Under the pieces are notes generated by a model. It saw only the letters and a list, made by a program, of their open reading frames with translations, had not been told where the DNA came from and made no database searches. A program made the translations under genes and the position numbers. Positions 44,641 through 56,777 of a DNA stretch of 64,000 nt are shown here, piece by piece (positions within the stretch are counted from its first letter, which is position 1; each line of letters opens with the position of its first letter). Source of the DNA: Toxorhynchites rutilus septentrionalis (taxonomy: Eukaryota; Arthropoda; Insecta; Diptera; Culicidae); the NCBI RefSeq assembly GCF_029784135.1, contig NC_073745.1, forward strand, positions 49,797,619 through 49,861,618, written 5' to 3'.

Positions 44641-46383
44641 TAAAAAATTAGATGATAAAGGATTTTCTTTAAAACCCAAATTCCCGTTATATATTTGACA
44701 GAATGTAAATATGCAACCTGGGTTTCGATTCCTTACCACTGAATCTAGAAGCTGAAAGCAAAACATGGAACCTACAACCAAGAAACAGAATGTAGTGTAT
44801 AGAACTTACACTTCAAAATTCGAAATCATTATCAGAAATTCAAATACAGAAACATGAATTTAAAAAAAGTGAATTCTGAAATTCGAATCTGAATTCTACA
44901 TCTGTAACTCAAAATAAGACTACTGAATTCCGTTTTTATGAATCTCGAATCGGGAAGCAAACTTTGTCATTAAAATCCAAAGCCGGTATCTACCACTGAT
45001 AGTTGGACTCTAAATCTAGAATCTTGATCTGAACGGTGGATTTTTGAGTTTGGTTTCAGGATCATTGAGGAATCTAAGATGAAATCTGAATTCAAAATGA
45101 AATCTTCAACTAGGAAACTGAATTCACAGAATTTTACAGAATTTTAGGAATCTCGAATCATTAAACAAGTTCGGTCTAGAAATACAAACTTGGTGTCCGC
45201 ATCCAATGTTGGAGTTTGAAACCTGGAATTGAAATCTTGGACGATGATTTTCATAGTTATTTGGATATCTTCATCTCTCCTATATGTGACCGGAAATTAG
45301 TCTACTGAGTATGAAATTTTGGTATCTAAAATCCTCAATATTGAATTCTTGAATCTAAAATTTTGAATCTTGAAATTTCGAGTATCTGAAATATCTTAAC
45401 CTTTTGAAATATTTTTACCTTAAATTAAAAAATCCGTTTCCAGAATTCAAAATATTAATTTGAAACCCATTTGGAATCTGAATCTAGAATCCCTGCACGT
45501 AAATCAGAACGGAATCTGATATCATTTAGATTCTATGGTAAATATGGTATCTGGATTCTTGGATTTGGATTGTGGATCATTGAGAAATTGAATCTAGTGC
45601 TTGAGTCCTAAATCAAAAATCAGAATGTAATGTAAATGAATGAATGTAAATGCAGATCATATGCATTTATGAAACTGGAATCTATCCAAAATTTCGAAAA
45701 CGTAACCTGAAAAATATCTGGGTTCTGATTATTTATGGCCATGGCAAATGCGAATCTGAGATCCGTGCTTGGATTTTGAATTCTGAACCTTTAATCTAAA
45801 ATCAGGCTATTGAAATCCGTTACTTTGTTATTTTCAAAATATCAATATCTTCAGTATCTGAAATCTGAATCCGGAATCCAATTCTAAAATATGCATCAGA
45901 TAGATCTGCATCTAGATTCTGAGTGTGGTACATGGATATTTTGATATGGATTCTGGATAAGTGAGAATTTGAATTCGGAACCACGAATAAAATTTCTGGA
46001 CGCTGAATTCATTGTCAATTCTTGCTTGGATTTTTAATCCTGAATCTTTAACCTGAAATGAGGCGATTGAAATCCGTTTTTTGTTATCTTTGAAATTTCA
46101 AGATATCTTAAAATCTATAATCTAAATCCGGAATCCAAATCTGGAGTCCATAGCCGAAATATAAAATCTGGATCTAAATACTTAATCTGGTATTTGAATT
46201 TTTGAATTTTGATGCCAGATCATAGAGATTTAGAATTTGGAGTCTGAATTCAAAATCAGGAAGCAAAACGTAATATAATTTTGAACTGTGACAGCTGTAA
46301 TATGTTCCTAAAACTCGAATTTGATTTAAGATTTCTTATCTTAAATCAAAAATTATGGACTCTGATTTTTCATAACTATTTGA

Positions 46384-46432
46384 AAAACGAACCCGAACCA
46401 CCGTCATGATAGGTGCGACGTTAACCACTTAT
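46384..46432 (-). repeat. tRNA-like SINE head fragment
   Basis: AGTGGTTAACGTCGCACCTA and GGTGGTTCGGGTTCG on the minus strand correspond to the A-box to B-box portion of the SINE at 26206-26484. It is strongly decayed. Confidence 0.5.
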
Positions 46433-48076
46433 CTTCAATCCATTCCTGGATCTGTAAACCGAAAACAGACGACTGAATATAAAATTCTGATACTTGCACT
46501 ATGCAATTTTTATATCAGAAATAGGAATCTAAATCTGAAGTCGGCCTCTTGAACCTCGAATATCGCGAGTGGAATCTGATTCTGACATCTGATATTAAAG
46601 ATTCTAGACGAAATCAAGAGCCCTAATCTAGAACTCAACTCTATCGCTGCAATCTGCATCCGACATCTGGAATCTAAACCTGCATCTGAATTCCGAATCT
46701 AAAACCTGGATTGTTGGATTTGGATTCTGGATCACTGAAAAATTGAATGTGTTATCTATAACCAAGGAACAGTGTTCAGTCCTTGAAGAGAAAAGAAGTA
46801 TTGCATCGTCTCCCACCTCTCCTGTGTTGAACAGTACATTTGTGAGCTTCTTGTTCAAACGCGTTTTTTTCCCGCCATTACATCAAGGGGAAGGAAAGAA
46901 GGAAGTTCTCCTCAGAACTTTTAACATCCTACTTCAAGCGTCCAGTGCCGCGTTTCCTCTCCAGTGAAACGGTACGCCATTCGATTAGAGTCTCTGCTCT
47001 TGTGCTAACAAAGTTAACATATACAAAATGAAAAATATATACAACTCGTAAACTGGATCCCGAATGTTGAATCAAATTCATCTTTCGAAGTCTGATATTT
47101 GAATTCTAGATTTCGATTTTCTTAGTTGAAATTTGGAAACCCTAATCTCCATATCTGAATTTGTATCCTGAAATCCGGCGACAGCGAATATAAAATGTTA
47201 GTATTTGTAATCCACAATCTGGAAATCAGGATTAGAGAAGGCAGATAATCTTTATTTCGGAATTTGGTCACCAATCGAAAATTAGACTACGGAAATCGAA
47301 TCATTAACAAACCTTGTCACTGGAAATGTAAATTGGATTTGGTAGATTTGTATTTGATGTTTTTATATGGGACCTGAATTCAAAATTCTGAGTTTTAATA
47401 TTCATCTAGAATCCGAAATCTAGAGTTTGAATCCTGAATCTGTAGCTTTAAATCGGGCGACTGATTACGACATTTTGGCATCTGCACTACGAAATTGAAA
47501 TTAGAAGTGTGAAATCTGGATTTTTGTTTCGGAGTCTACTTTTGGAAAACCGTTTTTGATATCTGAAACTCAAACCTGGAGTTTTCATATCGAAATAAAT
47601 TTTTGAGCCGAAGTCGAAAATTTTAAACCAGCTCTATCCCTGAAATCCGCAAAAAATCTCTGGAATCTATTTTTATATAAATACTCGAGCGATTGAATAT
47701 GAAATTTTGGTATTTGCCCCACGAAATCAGAATTCAAAGTGTGGAATCTGGATTCTTTTGTCGGAGTCTAATTTCGAATCTATCTTATATCTGATTTCTA
47801 GGATCTCAAACCCAAACCTGTAATTTGCATCGCGGAATGTGGGATTTAAATCTTGGAATCTGTAACTTGAAATCTTAATACAGAATCCAAATGTTAGGTC
47901 AACTTTTATCCCTGGAATCCAAAATTGGAATCCACATCCAATATCTTGGTTTATATTCAACTCTTTGCGGTTGTATGTCTGCTCTCAGCCACCACACCGA
48001 GGAATCATACTAAATGCTCTTTATTCAACCATGTAATAGTTAACACGTTTCTAAACGAATTTTAATGTCTATGCGA

Positions 48077-48190
48077 GGCGATTTGGCGTAGAGGTAACAT
48101 CCATGCTTCTCAAGTTAAAGATCACGAGTTCGATTCTTAATCCCAACATTCTTCCAAAATTGGAAGTAAAAGTGACGAACCAAGAAAAAA
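48077..48190 (+). repeat. tRNA-like SINE head, different family
   Basis: GCGATTTGGCGTAGAGGTAA (A box) and GATCACGAGTTCGATTCTTA (B box) are spaced as in a tRNA gene, but the acceptor stem is not paired. The sequence runs on into a non-tRNA body ending in A-rich DNA near 48200. Confidence 0.5.
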
Positions 48191-48454
48191 GAATAATACA
48201 GAAATAAAAAAAAAATTAAATATCTAGTGAGCCCGATTATTAATATGAAGCTTTTATGATTAATAGATAATGGTACCCAGTATGAATAAGTTTATTAGCG
48301 TAAAAAGAAAAAATGATCATTTTTTACGTTTTATAAACGGAACTTCAAACGCAAATCATGGTTCTAGAATTTCATAGTCATTCTGAAGCCTGCATTCTTG
48401 ATCTGAAACCTAGATCCAGGCGATTGAAAAACAGAATTTCGGTATCTTTCAACC

Positions 48455-48815
48455 TTTGAATCTTTAAATCTTTGAATCTTTGAATCTTTGAATCTTTGAA
48501 TCTTTGAATCTTTGAATCTTTGAATCTTTGAATCTTTGAATCTTTGAATCTTTGAATCTTTGAATCTTTGAATCTTTGAATCTTTGAATCTTTGAATCTT
48601 TGAATCTTTGAATCTTTGAATCTTTGAATCTTAGCATCTTTGAATCTTAGCATCTTTGAATCTTTGAATCTTTGAATTTCGAATCGTTGAATCTTTGAAT
48701 CTTTGAATTTTTAAATCTTTGAATTTTTAAATCTTTGAATCTTGGAATCTTTGAATCTTTGAATCTTTGAATCGTTGAACCTTTGAATCTTCTAATTTTT
48801 GATTCTTTGAACCTC
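48455..48815. repeat. TTTGAATC 8-bp tandem array
   Basis: A continuous block of more than 20 near-perfect TTTGAATC units (48456-48640), then slightly mutated units (TTAGCATC, TTTTTAAATC) to about 48815. It happens to be open on the minus strand (repeated KIQRFKDS), but that frame is a by-product of the 24-bp register. Confidence 0.95.
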
Positions 48816-49506
48816 TCGTCTGTATGGACAAACCAGCGGTGATTGAGGGCTTTGAATACAATATGTCACAGGTTTCTTGTAATGCTTATTTCATTTTAAA
48901 ATAAAATGCGAACGTTTTCGAACATAACGCTTTTAATATGAATTTGTTAAAAAAATCAGAAACCCATGTTTGTTTTTTTTTAATTACGAAGCAAGGAATA
49001 TGAAATATGATAATCTGGGATTCATTCTTCGCCGATTGCCCGAAGTAACCAGACGAAGGAAAGTCGCGTCCAAGTTCCGTTATCGGTTACCGCGTGATTG
49101 TTGTTTTTTTGCCGCTGAAGAGTTCATTTCGCTATCTGGATAGTGAGTGAAGTGCCCTGCCTGCAAGTGGATAGAGGCTTTCATCCTCGGAAAGCCAAGC
49201 ATTGGATTTTGTTTTGTCGCTGCTTCGCCGACATTGGAGATTTCGCCGAGTCATCGTGCCAACAGTGACAGTGCGGGTAAGCTTTCACCGACGACTGTGT
49301 GTAGTGGTGTCGTAGGCACATTCCCACCACCAACGAGCTTTCAGCATGCTCCCGTTCATCTGCACTGGAGTGCGTTCATAGGTGAATAACATTAAATATA
49401 CTGAGAGAAAATATTTAATAATTATAAGTTTTTTTTTGTTTTTGTGAATTATTTTATTGTGAAATATTGTTTAAAAAAATATTTAGAATATAAGTGAAAA
49501 TTTCAA

Positions 49507-50085
49507 ATGGCAGAGAGTGGGGGACCTTCGGATATGGAGGTCTCTGACTCTAGTTCCCTCCTAACGGATAAAAAAAAGTCACTCAAACGTGTTCCAAATA
49601 CGGAAGATACTTCTTCTGGGGACGAGTCAGCTAACCCTACCAAGCCTCTCTCCAAAAAACTAGCAAATCTCCCATCTGCCCTTAACGATCCCACTCTACC
49701 TTCAACCTCGTCTTCTCCCTCTGTTCTTCCCGCTCCTTCTCAACCTTCGCCTTCCCACTCTCAATCCCCGTCCTCGCCTTCCCCCCCTGTTATTCCCACT
49801 CCCCGTGTAAAGGTCTATCCAGAAGATGCGCCCGGAACTGGTCCCTGGGTTGTTTTCTTCAGGCCTAAGCCAAATGGAAAGGCGTTGAGAGTCATGCAGA
49901 TCGCGAAAGATCTGGCAAGGTATACCTCCGTTTCGGAAATTTCGAAGGTTAGACCAAACAAATTGCGAGTTGTCGTGAATGATCGAGAAGACGCAAACAA
50001 GATTGTTGTCGATCAGCATTTTACAATTCAGTATCGGGTCTACATTCCCTCTCACATAGACGAAATTGAGGGTGTGATAACATGA
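49507..50085 (+). pseudogene. ORF1 (gag-like) of the I-like element, C-terminally deleted
   Basis: The 192-residue product opens with an acidic/Ser-rich region, then a Pro/Ser-rich linker (about 60-98). A conserved segment follows: GTGPWVVFFRPKPNGKALRV, then RPNKLRVVVNDREDANK and VYIPSHIDEIEGVI. ORF1 proteins of I-group elements normally go on for a few hundred residues and end in CCHC zinc knuckles that bind element RNA. Here the frame ends 25 bp before ORF2 without any knuckle, so the 3' half is probably deleted. The antisense fossil at 27250-27690 runs beyond this break. The ATG at 49507 has AAATGG context after the 5' UTR. Confidence 0.75.
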
Positions 50086-50110
50086 CCCCTCCTTGCAATG
50101 ATTATCTCTC

Positions 50111-53100
50111 TTGATGTTTAATTTAAATAGAGAGGTCGGAGATATCACTGTTTTACAGTGGAATTGTCGTAGTCTTATGCCTAAATTGGATACATTCAAA
50201 TTTCTAATTCATAAACTCAATTGTGATGTTTTTGCTCTATCCGAAACCTGGCTCTCTTCTCAAAATGATCTCTCTTTCCACGATTTTAATATCATACGCT
50301 TGGACCGTGATGACAGATACGGAGGGGTACTATTGGGGATCAATAAGTGTCACTCATTTTTTAGAATTGACCTTCCACCTATTGGAGGGATCGAAGCTGT
50401 TGCTTGTCATGCAAACATCAGAGGCAAAGACCTCTGTATAGTCAGCTTGTATTGGCCTCCGAGAGCTACGGTTAGCCGCAAGCAACTTGTTGACATGTGC
50501 TCACTCCTTCCTGAGCCACGATTAATCTTGGGAGACTTCAACTCTCACGGAACTGCCTGGGGGGAACCGTACGACGATAATCGTTCATCGTTGATATATG
50601 ACCTTTGTAACAGCTTCAATATGACCGTTTTGAACACTGGGGAAACAACACGTGTACCTAAACCTCCTGCTAACCCAAGTGCTCTTGACCTCTCGCTTTG
50701 CTCGAATTCACTATCGTTAGATTGCAAGTGGAATGTAATCCAGGATCCCAACGGTAGTGACCATTTGCCAATCAAAATTTCTATCACCAATGGGTTGAAT
50801 TCTTCTGAATCAATAAACATGGCATACGACCTCACAAGACACATTGACTGGAAAAAATATGCGGACGCGATTGCTCTAGCCATCAATTCCAGAGATGGTT
50901 TGCCTCCATTGGAGGAGTACAACTTCATTTCTCGTTTGATATATAACAGCGCGGTTCGCGCTCAAACGAAACCCATCCCAGGTTCCACTATTCGTCGAAG
51001 GCCTCCCAATCCATGGTGGGATGGCCAGTGTTCCAAGCTTTATGGAGATAAATCGAATGCATTTAAAGCTTTTCGGAAACGTGGAACCATTGAGAATTTT
51101 CAAAAGTATTTGGACCTTGAAAATCAATTTAAAAACTTGATCAAAGGGAAAAAACGTGCTTATTGGCGAAATTTCGTGGGAGGTTTATCACGAGAAACGT
51201 CAATGAAAAAATTATGGAAAGTGGCTCGAAACATGAGAAATTGCTCTTCATCCAATGAAAGCGAGGAATATTCACATCGATGGATTTTTAATTTTGCACG
51301 AAAGGTTTGTCCCGATTCCGCTCCAGTGCAAAGAATTATTCGAGATATACCACAAGATAGGTGCGATCTTGATTCCGAGTTTTCGATGGTAGAATTCTCT
51401 CTTGCTCTCATTTCATGTAACAATTCTGCTCCGGGATCGGATAGAATTAAGTTCAACTTGCTGAAAAATCTCCCTGATGTGGCGAAACATCGCTTGTTGA
51501 ATTTATTCAATCGGTTTCTGGAGCATAATATTGTTCCAGATGATTGCAGACCAGTACGAGTTATAGCTATTCAAAAACCCGGAAAACCCGCGTCCGACTT
51601 CAATTCGTACCGCCCAATAGCAATGCTGTCTTGTATACGGAAATTGTTGGAGAAAATTATCTTGTTTCGCCTTGATCGATGGGTTGAAATGAATGGCCTA
51701 CTCTCAGATACACAATATGGGTTCCGCAGGGGCAAGGGGACGAATGATTGTCTTGCGTTGCTTTCTTCAGAAATTCAAATGGCTTACGCCGAAAAAAAAC
51801 AAATGGCTTCAGTATTCTTGGACATAAAGGGGGCCTTTGATTCTGTTTCAATAGAGGTTTTGTCAGACAAATTACACTCTCGGGATCTGTCGCCTCTATT
51901 GAATAATATGTTATATAACTTGCTTTGTGAGAAACATTTGAACTTTTCTCACGGAGATTCGGCAGTAAGTCGGGTCTCTTACATGGGACTCTCCCAGGGC
52001 TCATGTTTAAGCCCCCTTTTGTACAACTTCTACGTAAGCGACATTGACAATTGCCTTACACAAAATTGCAGCCTAAGACAACTTGCAGATGATGGAGTGG
52101 TGTCTGTCGTAGGATCAAACGAATCCGACCTGCAAGAATCCTTACAAGATACTTTGAACAATTTTTCAACCTAGGCCATTGGGCTAGGGATCGAATTCTC
52201 CACGGAGAAAACAGAGATGGTGGTTTTTTCTAGGAAGCATAAACCAGCAAAACCAAAGCTTCAACTTTTGGGTAAACCGATCACTCATGCTATGTCATTC
52301 AAGTATCTTGGGGTCTGGTTCGACTCTAAATGTACTTGGGGGGCCCATATTAGGTATCTGAGTAAAAAATGTCAACAAAGAATAAACTTTCTCCGTACAA
52401 TTACCGGCACCTGGTGGGGACCTCTTCCCGAAGATGTATCGAACAACTATTCTCTCAGTGATGGAGTATGGCAGTTTCTCATCCGGTGTAAGGTTATGAA
52501 CCCATTGGTGATCGGAAATTTTGAGCAGCTGATCGAGCTAAATTTTCATTCTGGATTCATGAGCTCATATCATGAATTGTCTCCATGCAGGTTAATCCTT
52601 CTTCGTATATTCCCAACCGTGTTTGTTTTCCTGACTACATCAATTCCTCTGTGCATTTTGATCTGTCCATGAAGCAGGATATCCATGGAACATCAGATTA
52701 TCTTCGATCGAGGATCGTTCCAACGATCTTCGATGCAAAGTATGGGGATATCAATTGTGATAATATGTACTTTACTGATGGGTCCTCTATGAATGAGTCC
52801 ACAGGATTTGGAGTGTTCAACGAAATTTTTAGCACCTCACACAGTCTTCAGAATCCTTGCTCAGTGTATATTGCTGAATTGGCAGCGATACACTGGGCGC
52901 TGGACAGCGTCGCCTCACGACCTGTTGAACACTATTACATTGTAACGGATAGTCTTAGCTCTGTCGAAGCTATCCGTTCAGTGAGGCCGGAAAAGCACTC
53001 GCCGTACTTCCTTGAGAGAATACGAGAAATTTTGAGTGCTTTATCCAGACGCTGTTATGTCATTACCTTTGTCTGGGTCCCTTCACATTGCTCAATTCTG

Positions 53101-53614
53101 GGTAATGAGAGGGCTGACTCATTAGCAAAGGTAGGTGCAATTGAAGGCGATATTTATCAGCGTCAAATCGCCTTCAATGAATTTTATTCTTTAGTCCGCA
53201 AAAATACCATAGTTAACTGGCAACGCAAATGGAACGAAGTTGAATTGGGCCGGTAGCTCCACTCGATTATCCCTAAGGTTAGCCTCAAACCATGGTTCAA
53301 AAGTCTGGACTTGAGTCGGGACTTTATTCGCACCTTCTCCCGACTCATGTCCAATCACTGTTCGTGATGCGCTACTCTTTCGTATTAATCTTGCCGACAA
53401 CAATCTTTGTGTTTGTGGCCAAGGTTACCACGACATCGAGCACGTTGTTTGGTCGTGCGAGCTGTATCTTGTCGCCAGATCGAATTTAGTAGTCACCCTT
53501 CGGGCCCGAGGAAGGCAGCCCATGGTGCCGGTGAGAGACGTGTTGGCTCGGTTAGACCTTGATTACATGTCCCAAATATATGGTTTCCTTAAAGCTATCG
53601 ATCTTCGTGTGTGA
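50111..53614 (+). pseudogene. ORF2 polyprotein of the I-like element (APE-RT-RNase H)
   Basis: Codons 1-230 form an apurinic-type endonuclease that nicks target DNA (LQWNCRSL, SETWLSS, GDFNSHGTAWG near 140, GSDHLPI near 216). Codons about 470-740 form the reverse transcriptase (RPIAMLSC, DIKGAFDSV near 571, LSQGSCLSPLLYNFYV, LADDGVV near 657 with the catalytic DD). RNase H follows in the next part (YFTDGSS, AELAAIHWAL, VTDSLSS, NERADSLAK, all acidic residues present). The end has CVCGQGYHDIEHVVWSC. Lesions: TAG at 52172-52174 in otherwise continuous frame, an apparent deletion and frame change near 52440-52590, TAG at 53254-53256, and a frameshift near 53361. Non-functional as it stands. Confidence 0.88.
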
Positions 53615-53972
53615 TTGTCCTTATACCCTTAGTTTTTTTCTTTTCCTTTTCCTTTGTGAGAGATCGGATCCCTTCTTAAGAATAAGATGAAATGTAAATA
53701 CATATTAGATATAAGATAGGTTTAAGAATTGAGTGTGATGAGTGTGATCATTGTCAACATATCCTCATATCCTCTCCTTTTCCTGAAGAAAATATGTCAC
53801 TCTTCTAAACTCGAGTTGACCGCGAGTAATCGGTTTCCTATATTATTAACATTAGAATTAAGGAAAAATGTATATATACTAGTAACAATACAGTAAGAAG
53901 TTCGGCTCCTTTAAACCTATGTAACTGAGCCTGTAAAAATAAACGATTTAAATAAAAAAAAAAATCTGGGAT

Positions 53973-55475
53973 CCCCTAGTAAATCACTTCCTAACTTCGC
54001 CATAATTCATCGCGCTCTCGCGAGAATCGCTGGATATGTAGATATGAGTTCATCTCCGGTGTAAATCATGATCATATCAAAGCCACCGGCTGCTGTCAGT
54101 CACATCGTTGATGATATATGTGTATGCCCGTACAAAGTAAGTGAAGGACCCAGGCTAGAAATGGGGACTCGTTTACTTCATCCTCTACCCACCCACTGGG
54201 AGAATGGTAGGAATTGGGAATGATTGATTACCTGAAAGTTTGAAATTGTGATACAGTGGGTCCCTGAAGCTAATTTCCTTGGCGCGACGGGTCGAAAAAA
54301 GCAATATTATGTGCAATGTCGTCTCTTACCAGTATTTCCCAGAACAGGATACAACAGAAAACAAAATAGAATCCGAGAAAATTTAATTAATTTTGCTACT
54401 GTCGTCTCTCTTGTTTGGTGCTGGAAGAAAACAAATCATCGCAAATGTAAAATTGCAACACCTGCTTCCACCCGTCGGTTTTTTTTTATCAAAATACGAT
54501 TATATTCATTGAGGCTAGAAGTTGTGCGTGTGCTTGAGTACCTGGAAAATTAGCTCATTATCGCGTAATTTGCCTACTGATAATAGCGGTTGCGGGGCAT
54601 TCCTGGTAAGCAGCATCATTTTTAATGTGTTACGATAAAGTTTCCAGCAATACAATTTATGAAAATTATATTGCATGGATGATGAAATTGACCTCCCTCT
54701 ACTAGGACCTCTCACACTAGAAGCAAGAAAAAGAAAAACGGATGCTGGTGGTGGTGCACTGCAGAAACAAGCGCAGGAAATTAGCCTGCCGAAAAAGGAA
54801 AAGTCGGGCGCACTTTGGTCACCTACCTCCCACGCGAGCATAAAGCGCTAATGGAATGCGTAAAAATTGCATAACATCTCTGACGCTGCCGCTTGGGCGA
54901 CGTCGAGTCATGGTGTTTATATCAGCGCTATTATAAAATATTAACGACGCCGGTGCTTTATTTACTAACGATCTTTCTTTTTTTTCCCTTTTTTCAGGTT
55001 CGTATATACACCGGCAGTGAAATCAACCGATTAAAAACAGGAAGAAACACGTGGAAAGTCAGCCTGCGACGGAAAGTTAGGAAAAATTAAGCAAGATGTT
55101 TCGCTTTAAGATGTACGCAAACGCATTTTTACGAGGAGCGGCATGTAAGCTAACCTTTTTGTTGGGACCGTTTGACTTGTTACCTTTTTTGTTTGAAGCG
55201 GCGAAAAAAAAGTTATGGTATAACTTTGGGGCCGTTATGATGAATAATTCGTCGCTGAATAAGCTCGGACTTTTTTTTATCGTATTTTTTTATGTGGGTC
55301 TGCGATTTCTCCGAGTGGTATCATTTTTCATTTTTAAAAGGTATTCAAAACCATGTGATGTGATGACTCTGTTTGCAATGAAAGTCGGGGAAAGGCGGTA
55401 CGAAAAATAAACGGGGATTATAGCACAGGTTACACGGTGTATTTACGACCTAAGGAGCGAACTCTTAAGTGGCAA
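53973..55475. other. no gene recognised
   Basis: Unique-looking DNA between two transposons. A good 3' splice-site-like string (pyrimidine tract then TTTTTTCAG) ends at 55008 on the plus strand. The frame after it (to 55090) and the hydrophobic frame 55096-55410 are unrecognised. A host exon is possible but unsupported. Confidence 0.35.
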
Positions 55476-55477
55476 TA

Positions 55478-56775
55478 AAGGGTGTGTCATATCAAATTGC
55501 ACCACGGAAAAAACGCTGTAGAAATTTAATTTTTAGGAATTATATCTTCAGCTTTCGCTTATAATCAGATAAGAGTGTATAGATCACGTTGGCCATGCTT
55601 CACTGTCAATTTGGAAAAAATTTGGAAAAATGTCGTCGAACGAAAAAGAGCGTCGTGAATTAATCCTGTGCACTCATTTCGAGAATCCGGAGTTGTCACA
55701 TCGGGACATCGGTAAGATGCTGGGAATCGTCCAATCCACGGTCAGCAGAGTACTAAAACGATACTTCGAGAATCTAACCATCGACCGGAAGGTGAAGAAC
55801 GGCAAAAATGGATGCTCCGTCAGTGAAAAAGATCACAAGCGCGTAGTTAAGCAGTTTAGACGTGATCCGAGAAGTTCGGTCCGGGATGTCGCCAATAAGC
55901 TGAATTTGTCAAGTTCATTCGTCCAGCGGACCAAGCAGCGGGAGGGCCTGCGTACATACAAGGTTCAGAAGGCTCCTAACCGCGACGAAAGGCAAAACAT
56001 GGTGGGGAAGACGCGAGCCCGAAAGCTGTACACCGAAATGCTGACGAAGCCGCATTGCCTGGTAATGGACGACGAAACCTACGTCAAAGCGGACTTTCGT
56101 CAGCTGCCGAGCCTGTTGTTCTTCTCCGCAGAGGGCAAATTCAGCGTTCCGGAGGAGATTCGCAAACAGAAACTATCCAAGTTTGCCAAAAAGTACATGG
56201 TGTGGCAAGCGATCTGCTCTTGCGGAAAGCGGAGCGCCCCCTTCGTGATGACCGGCACGGTAAACGGGCAGGTTTACCTTAAGGAGTGCCTACAGAAGCG
56301 CTTACTACCACTATTGAAGCAGCACGAGGGCCCGACCATCTTCTGGCCGGATCTCGCTTCGTGCCACTATTCAAAGGACGTGTTGGAGTGGTACGAAGCC
56401 AACGGGGTCACCTTCGTGCCAAAGGAAATGAACCCGCCCAACGCGCCGGAGCTTCGCCCAATAGAGAAATATTGGGCGATTATGAAGCAGGCCCTCCGGA
56501 AGAACCCAAAAGTTGTCAAATCGGAGGCGGACTTCAAGAGAAAATAGATTTCTGTTAAAAAAAACTACAACCTGACGTTGTACAGAACCTTATGGACGGG
56601 GTAAAGAGGAAGGTGCGAGCATACGGGCTTGGGCTCGAAGTATGAATAAAAAGAAAATGCAAAAAGTTGTTTAATAGTTTTTATTTTACTGTCTAAAATT
56701 TTCAAAAGGATCGGTCTACTGGGCGAATTTCTACAGCGTTTTTTTCCGTGATGCAATTTGATGTGACACACCCTT
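55478..56775 (+). mobile_element. ITmD37E (DD37E) transposon, copy 2
   Basis: Inverted repeats begin AAGGGTGTGTCA and extend about 45 bp (CATATCAAATTGCACCACGG left, CACATCAAATTGCATCACGG right-complement, both ending CGCTGTAGAAATT). TA duplications flank them (55476-55477; 56776-56777). At 1298 bp it is full length. The repeats differ from those of copy 1, so this is a separate subfamily. Confidence 0.9.
55630..56645 (+). pseudogene. ITmD37E transposase, C-terminus broken
   Basis: The first 305 codons are open. They hold HTH regions (LSHRDIGKMLGIVQSTVSRV; SVRDVANKLNLSSSFVQR), the catalytic Asp in CLVMDDETYVKADF (147/148), Asp241 in IFWPDLASCHYS and Glu279 in ELRPIEKYWA, with 37 residues between the last two. 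The frame then meets TAG at 56545-56547 where related proteins have Trp, and a +1 shift in the following A-run. In the corrected register the ending VVQNLMDGVKRKVRAYG and a stop at 56643-56645 are seen, matching the expected C-terminal helix. All catalytic residues lie before the lesions, so a truncated protein could be made. Activity is doubtful. Confidence 0.85.
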
Positions 56776-56777
56776 TA

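Larger units (their letters stand above)
44690..48350. repeat. degenerate GAATCT-rich satellite
   Basis: For over 3.5 kb the sequence is dominated by decayed units around GAATCTGAAATC / CTGGAATC. A longer phrase recurs at irregular intervals (GGCGAYTGAATATAAAATTY and TGGTATYTGCAC..CGAAAT near 46469, 47168, 47455, 47686 and 48420). Interruptions: tRNA-like SINE heads at 46384-46432 and 48077-48190, and an unrelated, unrecognised segment at about 46745-47030. Confidence 0.75.
49022..53962 (+). mobile_element. I-like non-LTR retrotransposon, ends intact, interior damaged
   Basis: A 10-bp direct repeat, AATCTGGGAT, lies at 49012-49021 and 53963-53972, directly outside a 5' UTR and a 3' tail (ATTTAAATAAAAAAAAA). 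The 4.94-kb element therefore inserted as a full-length 5' end copy. Order: about 485-bp 5' UTR, ORF1, ORF2 (endonuclease, reverse transcriptase, RNase H, C-terminal Cys/His motif), about 350-bp 3' UTR. The RNase H domain and motif style point to the I group of LINEs. ORF1 is 3'-deleted and ORF2 has stops and frame breaks. Confidence 0.85.

Noticed and set aside
48378..48653. Minus-strand open frame encoding repeated KIQRFKDS
   Set aside because: It is the translation of the TTTGAATC tandem array; openness follows from the repeat register.
49702..50199. Minus-strand 165-codon frame under ORF1 of the retrotransposon
   Set aside because: It is the antisense shadow of ORF1, and the same antisense shadow appears at the 27.4-kb fossil.
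55096..55410. Hydrophobic 104-codon frame as a membrane protein gene
   Set aside because: Long T-rich runs explain the hydrophobic residues; no support beyond openness.
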